64,000 bases of DNA from the NCBI GenBank assembly GCA_965262775.1, contig CBDHFT010000007.1, positions 359,151-423,150 of the forward strand. The letters are read 5' to 3'. Origin of the DNA: JASGCL01 sp965262775 (GTDB lineage Bacteria; Pseudomonadota; Alphaproteobacteria; JASGCL01). Shown piece by piece: positions 43,882-53,245 of this stretch (within the stretch, counting starts at the first letter, position 1; each line of letters begins with the position of its first letter). The translations under genes were made by a program, and so were the position numbers. The notes beneath the pieces were generated by a model that was given only the letters and a program-made list of their open reading frames with translations, did not search any database and was not told the origin of the DNA.

Positions 43882-45414
43882 TCATAGTTGCTTTATTTTA
43901 TCAACCACCGTTGCCATCACATCTTGCCATTGACCATCTTGGCTCTGGCGAATAACCTGATGACTGCCTGGATACCAAAAACTTTCATTGGTCCGCCCCC
44001 ACCGCCAATCGTTTTTTTTCGGCACGATAACCAGGGTTGGTTTCATCAACCCGCCGCTAACATGGCTTACCACCGTATCAACCGAAACCAATATATCAAG
44101 TTGGTTGATGAAATAAGCCGTATCGGCAAAATTGGTAATGCGCAATGCACCGTTGGTAATGAATGGCGACAGGTTATCTTTTTCTATTTCTTGGCTGGCC
44201 TCACCAACTTGCAATGATACAACATTAATATTCGCCAATCTCAGCAATGGTAAAAATTGTTTCAAATGTAAAGTGCGGGTTTGCCATTCGTGGCCTTGAA
44301 CATTGGTTGCCCAAACAATTCCCACATTTTTTTTACCCGCCGTTTTCGGCAATGATAAATGCGCTGGCATGGGGTTATTAACCGCAAGGTAAGGGGCGGA
44401 GCGTTGATAAAAGGGCAACAAGGCATCTTGCCCCAAAAACTTGGCAATAAAAAATGGCAAGGATTGTATCAACACCCATGCCCCGATGGGCGGCGGCGTG
44501 GCGCGATTATCGATAAGGGTTATGCCAGCGCAACATGGGCTGGCACTTAGCAAGGGAATAAGGCTTTGCGGCATTTGCAACACCACCGACCCCGCAAGTT
44601 TTTTTAAAAGCGGTAGAAAACGGCAAAACATAACCACGTCGCCAAATCCTTGCTCGGCCGCCACCAGCAGAGCTTTACCCTTCAGCAATCCTTCCAACGG
44701 CTCGCCCTGCCATCGCGGGGTGGCGTGGTGGTGAGGTTTGAACATAAAATATTTTTCGAAATTTTTTTGATGGCGATGTTCGTAACAGGCAAATCCATTG
44801 TCATAATCCGCAACGCCCAGATAATAAAAACTGGCAAATTTATCGCGTTGATACAGCGCATCCGTCTGCCAATCCTTATCAACCGTAACTTCTTCCGCCG
44901 TTTTTTTATCTATCATGTTATCCAACTTTTCTAACAATTGCTTGGCCTCCTCCCAAATTTGCAATTTAATCAACATTTCCAACATCAAAAAACTATATTT
45001 TATTTTTTCTTTTAACCCAGCCTTCGAAGCCATAAAAAGGTCATGGTATTTTCTTGCCACACGGTGTTTTTTTAACCCGCAAGAAAATTGGAATAGGTAG
45101 CGATGTATCTCCATCCATTTTTCCTCATCCTTGCCAGCTTGCTGCTTGCTTGCGGTTTTGGTGCTTAAGCGTAAGGCCTCTTTCGCTCGCTGTAAATAAA
45201 TCAAACCAACCTCGGGCTGGTTGAGGTTGCCCGACCAACCTGCCATTCTTTCGAACCAGGTGGGATCGATAGGGGTTGGCGGTTTTTTATCAACATTTAT
45301 TTCTTTTACCAAATGGATGGCGCTTGCCAATTCTTTGCGCGCCAAAAAATAATCTTTGCTTGCTTCGGCGCGCATCGCGGCGTCTAACAAATTATTGATA
45401 CTGGAATAGTTCAT
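43882..45414 (-). CDS. TPR protein with GT9-like glycosyltransferase domain (1)
   Basis: A 510-residue soluble protein. The N-terminal 210 residues are helical repeats of TPR type; the C-terminal half has AAEQGFGDVVMFCRFLPLL (near 251-269), a central VGIVWAT and the acidic DxxxxH segment SVDTVVSHVSGGL, then DWRWG and SFWYPG. These are hallmarks of the TPR/heptosyltransferase-like family widespread in alphaproteobacteria, thought to act on surface glycans or glycoproteins; the acceptor is unknown. Last gene of a five-gene series, start overlapping the previous stop (TAATG). Confidence 0.8.
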   Translation of the reverse strand: MNYSSINNLLDAAMRAEASKDYFLARKELASAIHLVKEINVDKKPPTPIDPTWFERMAGWSGNLNQPEVGLIYLQRAKEALRLSTKTASKQQAGKDEEKWMEIHRYLFQFSCGLKKHRVARKYHDLFMASKAGLKEKIKYSFLMLEMLIKLQIWEEAKQLLEKLDNMIDKKTAEEVTVDKDWQTDALYQRDKFASFYYLGVADYDNGFACYEHRHQKNFEKYFMFKPHHHATPRWQGEPLEGLLKGKALLVAAEQGFGDVVMFCRFLPLLKKLAGSVVLQMPQSLIPLLSASPCCAGITLIDNRATPPPIGAWVLIQSLPFFIAKFLGQDALLPFYQRSAPYLAVNNPMPAHLSLPKTAGKKNVGIVWATNVQGHEWQTRTLHLKQFLPLLRLANINVVSLQVGEASQEIEKDNLSPFITNGALRITNFADTAYFINQLDILVSVDTVVSHVSGGLMKPTLVIVPKKNDWRWGRTNESFWYPGSHQVIRQSQDGQWQDVMATVVDKIKQL

Positions 45415-46991
45415 TATTTATAATTTGGAATATTGTCTTTGCCCTTAACTATATCATCCACCATGCCCACCAATTTTTTTATGCCAACTTGCCAGCTGTA
45501 AGGATTATCTTTAAAAATAATTTTTAATTTCGGATACCAAACCACGGGCGGCATGTCATGAAAATTGCCTTCCTTATCCAAATGTTTATCTATACCCTTA
45601 TCACCAATCGTAAACCGCCACGCGCTTTCGAATGAACAAAGCAATATGGTTGGCAAACCCAACCCCGCCGCCAAATGCACCCCCGCGGTATCAACCGAAA
45701 TGATTAAATCCAAACCCTGCATCACCTCCGCCGTTGTATGGAAATCTTTTATCCATGGTACCAAATCGGTTATCACGGCTTGGAAGCCATATTTGGGAAT
45801 ATCCTTCCTCGCCCCTTCCAACTGCAAACTATAAAAATCAATATTGGGCAGGGCCAACAGCGGCACCAAATCCTTCAATGTTAAGGAACGCGTTTGATGG
45901 TCGATGGCGCCAGGGCCCGACGACCATATCAAGCCAATTTTTTTTCTGCCATTTTTTGTCGCGCTGGCTTTCTGCCTTAATGGTGTGGTGGCCAGCAACC
46001 CCGTGTCCTTAAACCCAAGGTAAGGGGTGGAGTTGGGAATTTGAGTCTCGCCATTTTTATCGGCCAAGTCATCGGCCAAGGCATGGGGCAGGCTAGCTAT
46101 GGGCAGCCACGCCGTCATGTTTTCAGGATAAACCCCGACGGGCACAATTTTAACCCCCGCGGCACAGGGCGAGGCTTCGATTAAACGAAACAGTGGTTTG
46201 GGCACCGCCAACACCAAATGTTTTACCTTATCCTTTATCAGCGGCAAAAACCTGACAAATTGTAAAACATCGCCATAGCCTTGCTCCTCGACCACGAACA
46301 AAATATCTTCTTCTTTATTCTTTTTTTCCAATTTATCCCAACGGGGCACGCGGGTTTGAAATTCTTGTTTGCTAAAAATGGGAAAATCATCAAACCCAAA
46401 CCTGTCTTCAAAATAAGCCATGCCTTGACGCCAATTCTGCGAAGACATGTAAGCAAACATACGGTGGAATGGAAAATATTTTAAGTGAGCATGTTCGTAT
46501 TGGGCGGCCAATTCTATTTCGGTTACCGAGCGTCTAGCATTGTGAAAGCGACGCGCCAGCACCGAATAATCGGTGTGGCAAACCGCGCGGGTTGGCGAAT
46601 CAAGGTCTTCCCGCGCCAACAATTCTTGCAAAATTTTTTCCGCCTTCGCAAAATCCATTTGTTCATAAAAAACACCAAATAATTCGCGCAACGACACCAC
46701 CGACCTTTTGCTCTTCGCCGCCGCAATATGGGCGAAGACCCGCGCGACGGGATGATTTTGTAATTGTTGATGGACGAAGGCGGCGCGTTGCCAAACCTCC
46801 GCCGTGGGGGAAGCAATGAAGAGCAGACGCGGCAGGTAGGGCAAGGCCTCGGCATATTTTTTACTGCCAATGGCTTGGTTAATTTTTTCTAATAATTGCT
46901 GCGCCTCTTCTAAAAGTGAGCCAGGCTTGGGCGCGACTTGCGATGCAATACTCGACGCATTATAAACTGGGGAAGAAGTATAATTATTCAT
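45414..46991 (-). CDS. TPR protein with GT9-like glycosyltransferase domain (2)
   Basis: A 525-residue paralogue. TPR-type helices fill residues 25-215; the second half has VEEQGYGDVLQFVRFLPL, KIGLIWSSGPGAIDHQTRS and SVDTAGVHLAAGLGLP. Unlike its neighbours it lacks the DWRW motif, having WRFT there and VVWYPKLK after it. The ATG at 46991 is chosen over a TTG one codon earlier. It is translationally coupled to gene (1). No signal peptide. Confidence 0.8.
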   Translation of the reverse strand: MNNYTSSPVYNASSIASQVAPKPGSLLEEAQQLLEKINQAIGSKKYAEALPYLPRLLFIASPTAEVWQRAAFVHQQLQNHPVARVFAHIAAAKSKRSVVSLRELFGVFYEQMDFAKAEKILQELLAREDLDSPTRAVCHTDYSVLARRFHNARRSVTEIELAAQYEHAHLKYFPFHRMFAYMSSQNWRQGMAYFEDRFGFDDFPIFSKQEFQTRVPRWDKLEKKNKEEDILFVVEEQGYGDVLQFVRFLPLIKDKVKHLVLAVPKPLFRLIEASPCAAGVKIVPVGVYPENMTAWLPIASLPHALADDLADKNGETQIPNSTPYLGFKDTGLLATTPLRQKASATKNGRKKIGLIWSSGPGAIDHQTRSLTLKDLVPLLALPNIDFYSLQLEGARKDIPKYGFQAVITDLVPWIKDFHTTAEVMQGLDLIISVDTAGVHLAAGLGLPTILLCSFESAWRFTIGDKGIDKHLDKEGNFHDMPPVVWYPKLKIIFKDNPYSWQVGIKKLVGMVDDIVKGKDNIPNYK

Positions 46992-47062
46992 CAATTTATA
47001 ATAGGTCGTGATAATATAATTTTTGTAAAGGATGCTATGCCAGCCAAGCTAGGGGCAAAAAA

Positions 47063-48724
47063 TTATTGGCGGATAATTTCATACCGCGCAGAATTGGCCA
47101 AACGTCGCAACTGAATTTTTTTACCCATGTTGTCAAAAAGCTCCACCTGTTGCAGGTGCGGCGTCTGATTAAGATTTTGTTGCCAAACCCTGTCTAGCAT
47201 TTGTTCGAATGTTTCGCTTTCATTCTTGACCACCTGATAACTGCGTGGTGCCTGTTGCGCCTTGAACCCATAACCGATGTGCATGCTGTCCCCTTCCACC
47301 CGCGGTATGGGGTAAGGTTTGGCACCAAACAAATTGTAATAATTATCATGTTGCAGGCTATGTTGGTATATCATGGGCCAGATATAATTTTTCAAAAAAA
47401 CTTGGTCATGCCAACGATTCACCGATTTTTGGAACGTGGCACCTATCAATTTCATCAAATCTGGCAACATGCCCGAAATGCCGCCCCACAGTCCCGCCAG
47501 CATCATCTCGTTATGCCAAATATCGTCGCGCATGATATGAAATGGTTTGCCCGATTGCACCCATTCATGCACCGCGGCCTGTTCGCGGAATGATGGGCGA
47601 CAGTCGGCATCGCGGCAACAGAAATAATAAACCGTGGGATCATTACCCGCTAAGAATCGCCACATGCCTGGGTTTAATTCGGCCAAGGCACCCGTTACCA
47701 ATATGGTTTCCCCGCCAGCCTGCTTGATGCCAGCGATAATATTGTCGGGCACCGAAGCATCGTGGTAAACGCGCACCCCCCAGTTGGGAAAAAATTGCGG
47801 CATCATTTTTGTATTTTCTATCATGCCCACGCCATAGGTTTCGTCCTTACCCCACAAAGAAAAACTAAAAATATTTTTCATGCCTGGTTTTTGTTCGGGT
47901 TTTTGTCCAGGTTTAAATTTTAATTTTTTATAATCTTCTGGCAATTTGGCTTTTTCAAATTCTTCCAGGGCGTTTTTATGTTTGGCAACCATACCCAACG
48001 CGCCAAAGGCTCGGCCCTCTTCGCGCCGCCCTTGCTCGGTCAAGTACATACAAAGGGCGTTGGTGGTTACGAAATCATCGGGCGAAAGTTGCAAGGCGCG
48101 ATAAATAGCGTCGATGCCTTTTTGCACTTCGCCATATTTATACAACACCGCGCCGTAATTACGCCATATTTGCGCTTCGAGTGGTTTTAAATCCAACGCA
48201 TGTTTCAAATGTTTGATGGCTTTTTGAAAATCGCGATTGGGGTTATCAAAATAAAAAGTGCCAAGCGCCATGGCATAATCAGGGTTGCCAGGTTCTCTTT
48301 CGCAAACTTTTTCTAATATGCTAAGGGCTTCCGTCCGCTTGCCCAAATCATAATACAGCACCGACAACCGATATTGAAACCATAAAAGATTGGGGTATTT
48401 TTGAATAGCATTCTCTAACAACACCAATGCCCCTTCATTATTTTTTTCTGCTATCAATTTATTAATCGCCGCTACCTGCTCGGTCGCGCCTGGATTTGTT
48501 TGGGGATTTGTTTGGGAATTTGCTTGGGGATTTTGATGAAGGGGCGCGGCGGGGTTCATACCCCCGCCCATCATGCCGCCCGCCTGCACCGATGCTTGCG
48601 CGTTGGCAAGCGGTGCCGACATGTTGGGGCCAATATTATTATTTTTATTAACCATAGGCGAAGGGGGGGCCTTATGTTTGGGTAAATTACCTACTCGTTT
48701 TGGAATGAAATTTTTTTTGCTCAT
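47063..48724 (-). CDS. TPR protein with a different glycosyltransferase-like domain
   Basis: A 553-residue protein in the middle of the series. After a low-complexity N-terminus (Asn/Pro/Gln-rich, to about 80) come clear TPRs (about 85-250), then a C-terminal domain unlike its neighbours: FSLWGKDETYGVGMIENTKM, NWGVRVYHDASVP, DADCRPSFREQAAVHEW and FHIMRDDIWH. This pattern is known from glycosyltransferase-like proteins of bacteria and large viruses. It suggests a second enzyme type in the same pathway. Confidence 0.75.
   Translation of the reverse strand: MSKKNFIPKRVGNLPKHKAPPSPMVNKNNNIGPNMSAPLANAQASVQAGGMMGGGMNPAAPLHQNPQANSQTNPQTNPGATEQVAAINKLIAEKNNEGALVLLENAIQKYPNLLWFQYRLSVLYYDLGKRTEALSILEKVCEREPGNPDYAMALGTFYFDNPNRDFQKAIKHLKHALDLKPLEAQIWRNYGAVLYKYGEVQKGIDAIYRALQLSPDDFVTTNALCMYLTEQGRREEGRAFGALGMVAKHKNALEEFEKAKLPEDYKKLKFKPGQKPEQKPGMKNIFSFSLWGKDETYGVGMIENTKMMPQFFPNWGVRVYHDASVPDNIIAGIKQAGGETILVTGALAELNPGMWRFLAGNDPTVYYFCCRDADCRPSFREQAAVHEWVQSGKPFHIMRDDIWHNEMMLAGLWGGISGMLPDLMKLIGATFQKSVNRWHDQVFLKNYIWPMIYQHSLQHDNYYNLFGAKPYPIPRVEGDSMHIGYGFKAQQAPRSYQVVKNESETFEQMLDRVWQQNLNQTPHLQQVELFDNMGKKIQLRRLANSARYEIIRQ
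48492..48535. repeat. 12-bp tandem repeats in the 47063-48724 gene
   Basis: GGATTTGTTTGG twice exactly, then GAATTTGCTTGG and a degenerate fourth unit. They encode the Asn-Pro-Gln/Ser-Gln/Thr repeats in the N-terminal linker. In frame. Confidence 0.75.
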
Positions 48725-48837
48725 CAATCGGTCCCCTGTTTATTGCTATCTTGTTTTATCAAAACCCACCACAAGCCTTAAGCTTTTTTACCTATATTTT
48801 TTGCTACCTATTTTTATGAACACCCTCAATATTGTCA

Positions 48838-50493
48838 TTATTTATGAAGCTGTTTGTTTAAAAAAGCAAGCAAGCAATCCCCCACCCTATTCACCACCGC
48901 GTGCCAATCGCCCATTTTTTCTTGGCGAAAAACAACATGGGTTTCGGGGTACCAAAAACTTGTGCCTGCTTCTTTTATACCATGCCAATTTTTGGCGGCG
49001 GGTCGCCCCCATCGCCAATCATGATTTTGTGGCAACAGGACAAAACTATGTTTCTTTAACCCGCCAGCCAAATGCAAAATGGCGGTATCAACCGCTATCA
49101 CCAGGTCTAATTCCTTTACAATATCGGCGCTGTCGGCAAAATCTTTGATAGCAGGCGATATATTGTAAATAAAACCCCCCATCCCATGCGCGCTTATCTC
49201 TTTTTGCCCCAACCCCAATTGCAGGGAATAAAAATCCACGGCTTTCATAATATCATTATTAGCAAACAATGGCCAAAAATCTTTCAACGCCATGGTGCGC
49301 GACACGCCCGATGGCCCCCCGACCGATGTCGCCCACACCAACCCAACTTTATATTTCTTGGCCCGCATAAAACTTGGCAGGCGGCTAAAAAAATCCTTAT
49401 CCTTAGGTGCAGGGGGCGTTAGGTAAGATTGCGGCGGTTGATAAAAAGGCAACATGGATTTTTCATCAAGCGGCTGCGGAATTTTTTCTTGCAACAAAAA
49501 TGGCAAAGAGTTCAATAAGCACCAATGGTCAATGGCAGGGGCAGGATGAATATTGACCGAAGGTTTATCGTCAAATGGCAAAAGCGTAATGTCGGTGGCG
49601 TTGCCCGCGCCGTTGCTACCTGGTTGAAAGAGACGGCTTTGCTGTAACAAACTTATCAACGAGGGCGGCACTTCAAAAATAATTTTTTTAGCCAGGGGAT
49701 TGCCAGGCAATTGCAGGGCGGGCAAGAACCTAACAAATTGCAAGACATCGCCCAAACCTTGCTCGGCGGTGATAAGCAACGTACCCGTTGCTTGCCCCGC
49801 CCATTTTTTATTTGCATCATGCAGTGGGTTAAGCTTAAAATAGGGAAAGGCGGGGTCGGCCATTTCGGCGCGATGTTCATAAAAATGAAAACCACGGGCG
49901 TAATCACCCATGTGCAAATAAGAAAAGCTGTTGATACGCCATAACCATTCTTTATCATGTTTGTTAAGGTTGGCTTCATTCAGGTTGCTCAACAATTTTG
50001 TCGCCTTGGCAAATTCGCCTTCTTGCATCGCCATGTCGGCCAATTGAATATTGATCCAATTTATTTCACCTTGATTGCTGGCGGGTAAGGATTCTTGTAA
50101 TTGCTTTGCCAATTTTTTTGCACGCGAACCATGTTGCAATTTTATAAGCAATTGCAACCAATTGGCGGCGGCAAAAAAAATTTGTTTTTCACTGCCCGCC
50201 TGGTCGATATACAATTGGCGCGCCACCGACAATGCCATGATAAAATGGCGCGCCGCAATGGCCATGTCCATCATCTGCCAGGCTATGCGTTGCATGTCGC
50301 CGCTTATGACCTCGCCCCGTAAAAAAGCCGCACGACAATATGTCATCACCGCGCGAAAACATGCCAAGGCCACAGGCACGTTTTGTTGGGTTAGGGCTTC
50401 GCTGGCCTTCGCCAACATGGGTTCTATGTCGCCTGGCCACTGTATCACGGGGGGCAACAACGGGGGTGGAAATTGTTGAATACGTTGCGTCAT
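48838..50493 (-). CDS. TPR protein with GT9-like glycosyltransferase domain (3)
   Basis: A 551-residue paralogue when started at the ATG at 50493, which overlaps the preceding stop as ATGA and has AAGGAAA upstream; further in-frame sequence before it is less plausible. Helical repeats to about 235, then TAEQGLGDVLQFVRFLPAL, VGLVWATSVGG, AVDTAILHLAGGLKK, DWRWGRPAAKNW and SFWYPETHVVFRQ. It is closest in layout to gene (1). Soluble, cytoplasmic. Confidence 0.8.
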   Translation of the reverse strand: MTQRIQQFPPPLLPPVIQWPGDIEPMLAKASEALTQQNVPVALACFRAVMTYCRAAFLRGEVISGDMQRIAWQMMDMAIAARHFIMALSVARQLYIDQAGSEKQIFFAAANWLQLLIKLQHGSRAKKLAKQLQESLPASNQGEINWINIQLADMAMQEGEFAKATKLLSNLNEANLNKHDKEWLWRINSFSYLHMGDYARGFHFYEHRAEMADPAFPYFKLNPLHDANKKWAGQATGTLLITAEQGLGDVLQFVRFLPALQLPGNPLAKKIIFEVPPSLISLLQQSRLFQPGSNGAGNATDITLLPFDDKPSVNIHPAPAIDHWCLLNSLPFLLQEKIPQPLDEKSMLPFYQPPQSYLTPPAPKDKDFFSRLPSFMRAKKYKVGLVWATSVGGPSGVSRTMALKDFWPLFANNDIMKAVDFYSLQLGLGQKEISAHGMGGFIYNISPAIKDFADSADIVKELDLVIAVDTAILHLAGGLKKHSFVLLPQNHDWRWGRPAAKNWHGIKEAGTSFWYPETHVVFRQEKMGDWHAVVNRVGDCLLAFLNKQLHK

Positions 50494-51971
50494 GCCATTT
50501 CCTTGTTTAATGTTGTTACGAGTTTTCTTATCGCCCCCTGCCATTGCCAATCTTCCTGCGCCATTTTTTTGTTCGGGCTTGCTTGACGGGTAAAAAATGA
50601 ATTAGGAAAAGCAAAAAGATTCTTGCCATACCAACATGGTTGTTCATCCTGCCTTACCCCGCTCCAACGCCAATCGTTCATGCGCGGAATAAGCAAAAAT
50701 ACTTTTTTACCAAATGCCGCCGCCAAATGCGCCATGGCTGTATCGACCGTTATCACGGCATCCAAATGATAAAGAATTTTTGCACTGTCGGCAAAATCTT
50801 TTATCGCGGGCGATAGATCCTTTATCATGGCTTCGAATCCGTTATGCTTGATATCCATATTTTGGGGCGACATTTGCAACGAATAAAATTCATATTGCGG
50901 CAAAGATAAAAGCGGCAAGAATTCTTTAATATCTATCGATCTATCCTGGGCATTGCTGTCTTGACCGCAGGACCACACCAAGCCAATTTTCTTTTTTTCT
51001 TGCGACGGGGATAAAATATTGCGGGTCGGCATATTGCCCATGAATAGTTTTTCAAAAGAAAAATAAGGTTGCGCCACCGCGGGCGATGACAATTGCAAAA
51101 GATGCGGTAGAGAAAATAAAAAAACCCGCGCCGCCGCTTGCAGGTTAAGATGCTTCACCCGCGGGTGAGCCAGAGCCTGGTCATAGGCACCATAGGGGAA
51201 AACCAATATTTCCAGATTCTTTTTCGTGCCATCCCAACTTGTATTATATTGGCTGGAAAACAAATCGAGCATTTCGGCGCGTACTTCGAACAGCAGGCGT
51301 TTAACCCGCGGATAAAGCATGGGAATAAAGCGTGAAAATTGGATGGCGTCGCCAAAGCCTTGCTCGAAAGAGACGAGCAGGGTTTGGTCGTCTTGCAATG
51401 CCTCCCCCTGCCACAGCGGGATATTTTTGTGGTAGGGCTTATCGACAAAGGACGTCTCCCAAGAAATATTTTTGCGCCATTCCATGGCGGCGAAGGATTG
51501 TTTGATAACATCGCCGCGCGCCGATGATTTTATTTGATGCAACGCCACATGGTAAGCACGGCGTTTTAACAAGGATATTTCTTCTTGGGTGTTTTGTCCC
51601 GCCTTGGTTAATAATTTTTCGGCCGCATGGAGGTAATCCAACATTTTTCTTTCATCAGAAAAAAATTGCGCCAAGCGCGACAGAATTAAATAGGTTTTAA
51701 ACCGCATGGCCTGGCCAATGTTTTTTTGCGCCAAGATTTTTTGCGCGTATTTTTCGGCCAAGGGTAAATAAAATTTATCGGCGGCGATGTTGACGATAGA
51801 AAAATAGAGGTTTTCATCGCCCGTGGTTTGCAACCCCACCACACGCTGTAACAGGGCAAGGGCGGGAGCAAATTTTTCTTGCCGCAACAATTGGTTAGCC
51901 CGTTCAACCAGCGCAGGCGTGTTGTAAAAAACGGAAGAGTGAAAAGAAGCTATATTGTTTGTCTGTTCCAT
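50490..51971 (-). CDS. TPR protein with GT9-like glycosyltransferase domain (4)
   Basis: A 493-residue paralogue and the first of the series on the minus strand, starting 53 bases after hisE. Weak TPR-like helices occupy the first 180 residues; the second half has SFEQGFGDAIQFSRFIPML, KIGLVWSCGQDSNAQDRS, TVDTAMAHLAAAFGKK and DWRWSGVRQDEQPCWYG. No promoter is evident in the short gap to hisE, so the series may be read from the his operon. Confidence 0.8.
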   Translation of the reverse strand: MEQTNNIASFHSSVFYNTPALVERANQLLRQEKFAPALALLQRVVGLQTTGDENLYFSIVNIAADKFYLPLAEKYAQKILAQKNIGQAMRFKTYLILSRLAQFFSDERKMLDYLHAAEKLLTKAGQNTQEEISLLKRRAYHVALHQIKSSARGDVIKQSFAAMEWRKNISWETSFVDKPYHKNIPLWQGEALQDDQTLLVSFEQGFGDAIQFSRFIPMLYPRVKRLLFEVRAEMLDLFSSQYNTSWDGTKKNLEILVFPYGAYDQALAHPRVKHLNLQAAARVFLFSLPHLLQLSSPAVAQPYFSFEKLFMGNMPTRNILSPSQEKKKIGLVWSCGQDSNAQDRSIDIKEFLPLLSLPQYEFYSLQMSPQNMDIKHNGFEAMIKDLSPAIKDFADSAKILYHLDAVITVDTAMAHLAAAFGKKVFLLIPRMNDWRWSGVRQDEQPCWYGKNLFAFPNSFFTRQASPNKKMAQEDWQWQGAIRKLVTTLNKEMA

Positions 51972-52024
51972 GAATATATCCCCTTTTCAAATCAGTTATT
52001 GATGACCCATGCTGATATGAATGG

Positions 52025-52390
52025 TTATGATTTTTGACGCGAGGCTTTTTCATCAATCCCCGACCTGGCTTCGCGGCGTAATAATTCTTCCACCACTTCG
52101 GCGGGGGCAATACCCAATTTATACCACAGCACCACGAGGTGGTAGAGAGCGTCAGCCGATTCGGCAATGATTTGTTGTTTGTTTTTTTGCTGGCTGGCCA
52201 TTATTAATTCAATCGCCTCTTCGCCAAATTTTTTGATAACCTTCTCCTCACCGCTGGCTAAGAGTTTTGCCGTCCATGATTCGTCGGGGTTGGCGGCGGC
52301 GCGCGCCATGACCCGCGTCATCAATTTTTCTATCATACCGCCAGCGGTGCCCATATTTCCCATGGCGTCTTTTGCTTGGTTTTGCTTCAT
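52025..52390 (-). CDS. hisE: Phosphoribosyl-ATP pyrophosphatase
   Basis: Second step of histidine synthesis, hydrolysing PR-ATP to PR-AMP. WTAKLLASGEEKVIKKFGEEA and ELIMASQ are the family MazG-like metal-binding helices; DALYHLVVLW follows. Length 121 residues is normal, with no fused HisI. It is the last his gene, 78 bases after hisF. Confidence 0.93.
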   Translation of the reverse strand: MKQNQAKDAMGNMGTAGGMIEKLMTRVMARAAANPDESWTAKLLASGEEKVIKKFGEEAIELIMASQQKNKQQIIAESADALYHLVVLWYKLGIAPAEVVEELLRREARSGIDEKASRQKS

Positions 52391-52468
52391 GTTTTTTATA
52401 AATTTTACCTATTAGCCTTACTCAAATATCATGCCAAAAACAATAAAAAGGATAACCCATTTTTTGGG

Positions 52469-53245
52469 CTAAACCATGCGGGCCAAGAACCCCGCCGCCG
52501 ATAATTTTTGCTTTACTTCATCTATCTTAACCTCGCCAAAGTGAAAAATACTGGCGGCCAAGATAGCCTCCGCTCCGCCGTCCTTCGCCGCCACCACCAT
52601 GTCATTGGCCGAGCCGCCCCCGCCCGAGGCAATGACGGGCACCGCAACATGAGAGGTTATCAGCCGCGTCAAGACCAAATCAAAACCTTGCTTCGTGCCA
52701 TCGCGATCCATCGATGTTAACAACAATTCGCCCACGCCGCGGGTGGTTAATTCTTGGGCCCAAGCCAACACATCCTTCCCCGTTGCGGTGCGGCCGCCGT
52801 GGGAAAAAACTTCGTAGCCGCTTGGCATGGCGGGGTTGGCTTTGGCATCAATCGCCCCGACAATACATTGCGCGCCAAATGTTTGGGTAGCAACCGAGAT
52901 GAAATCGGGGTTGCGAATGCCACCGCTGTTGATAGCCACCTTATCCGCCCCCGCCAACAACACGGCGCGAATATCCTCAATCGCGCTTATGCCGCCGCCC
53001 ACGGTTAAGGGGATAAATATTTGTTCGGCAACCTGCTGCACCACCGACAAAATTGTTTTTCTTGCTTCGTGGCTGGCGGAAATATCCAAAAAACATAATT
53101 CATCGGCACCCGCCGCATCGTAGGCGCGAGCAATTTCAACGGGGTCGCCCGCATTCTTCAAACTGACAAAATTGACACCCTTGACCACTTGACCATTTTT
53201 AACATCAAGGCAGGGGATAACGCGGATGAATTTTTTTTGGGTCAT
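52469..53245 (-). CDS. hisF: Imidazole glycerol phosphate synthase cyclase subunit
   Basis: TIM-barrel cyclase that with HisH makes imidazole glycerol phosphate and AICAR. IPCLDVKNGQVVKGVNF (residues 10-26), the catalytic Asp residues, DELCFLDISAS and LLTSMDRDGTKQGFD are intact. Length 258 residues is normal. Its start overlaps the hisA stop (TAATG). Confidence 0.96.
   Translation of the reverse strand: MTQKKFIRVIPCLDVKNGQVVKGVNFVSLKNAGDPVEIARAYDAAGADELCFLDISASHEARKTILSVVQQVAEQIFIPLTVGGGISAIEDIRAVLLAGADKVAINSGGIRNPDFISVATQTFGAQCIVGAIDAKANPAMPSGYEVFSHGGRTATGKDVLAWAQELTTRGVGELLLTSMDRDGTKQGFDLVLTRLITSHVAVPVIASGGGGSANDMVVAAKDGGAEAILAASIFHFGEVKIDEVKQKLSAAGFLARMV

Noticed and set aside
50494..50550. 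Upstream start for the 48838 gene
   Set aside because: It would overlap the previous gene by 61 bases and adds a Lys/Asn-rich stretch; the ATGA-coupled ATG at 50493 with a Shine-Dalgarno is better.
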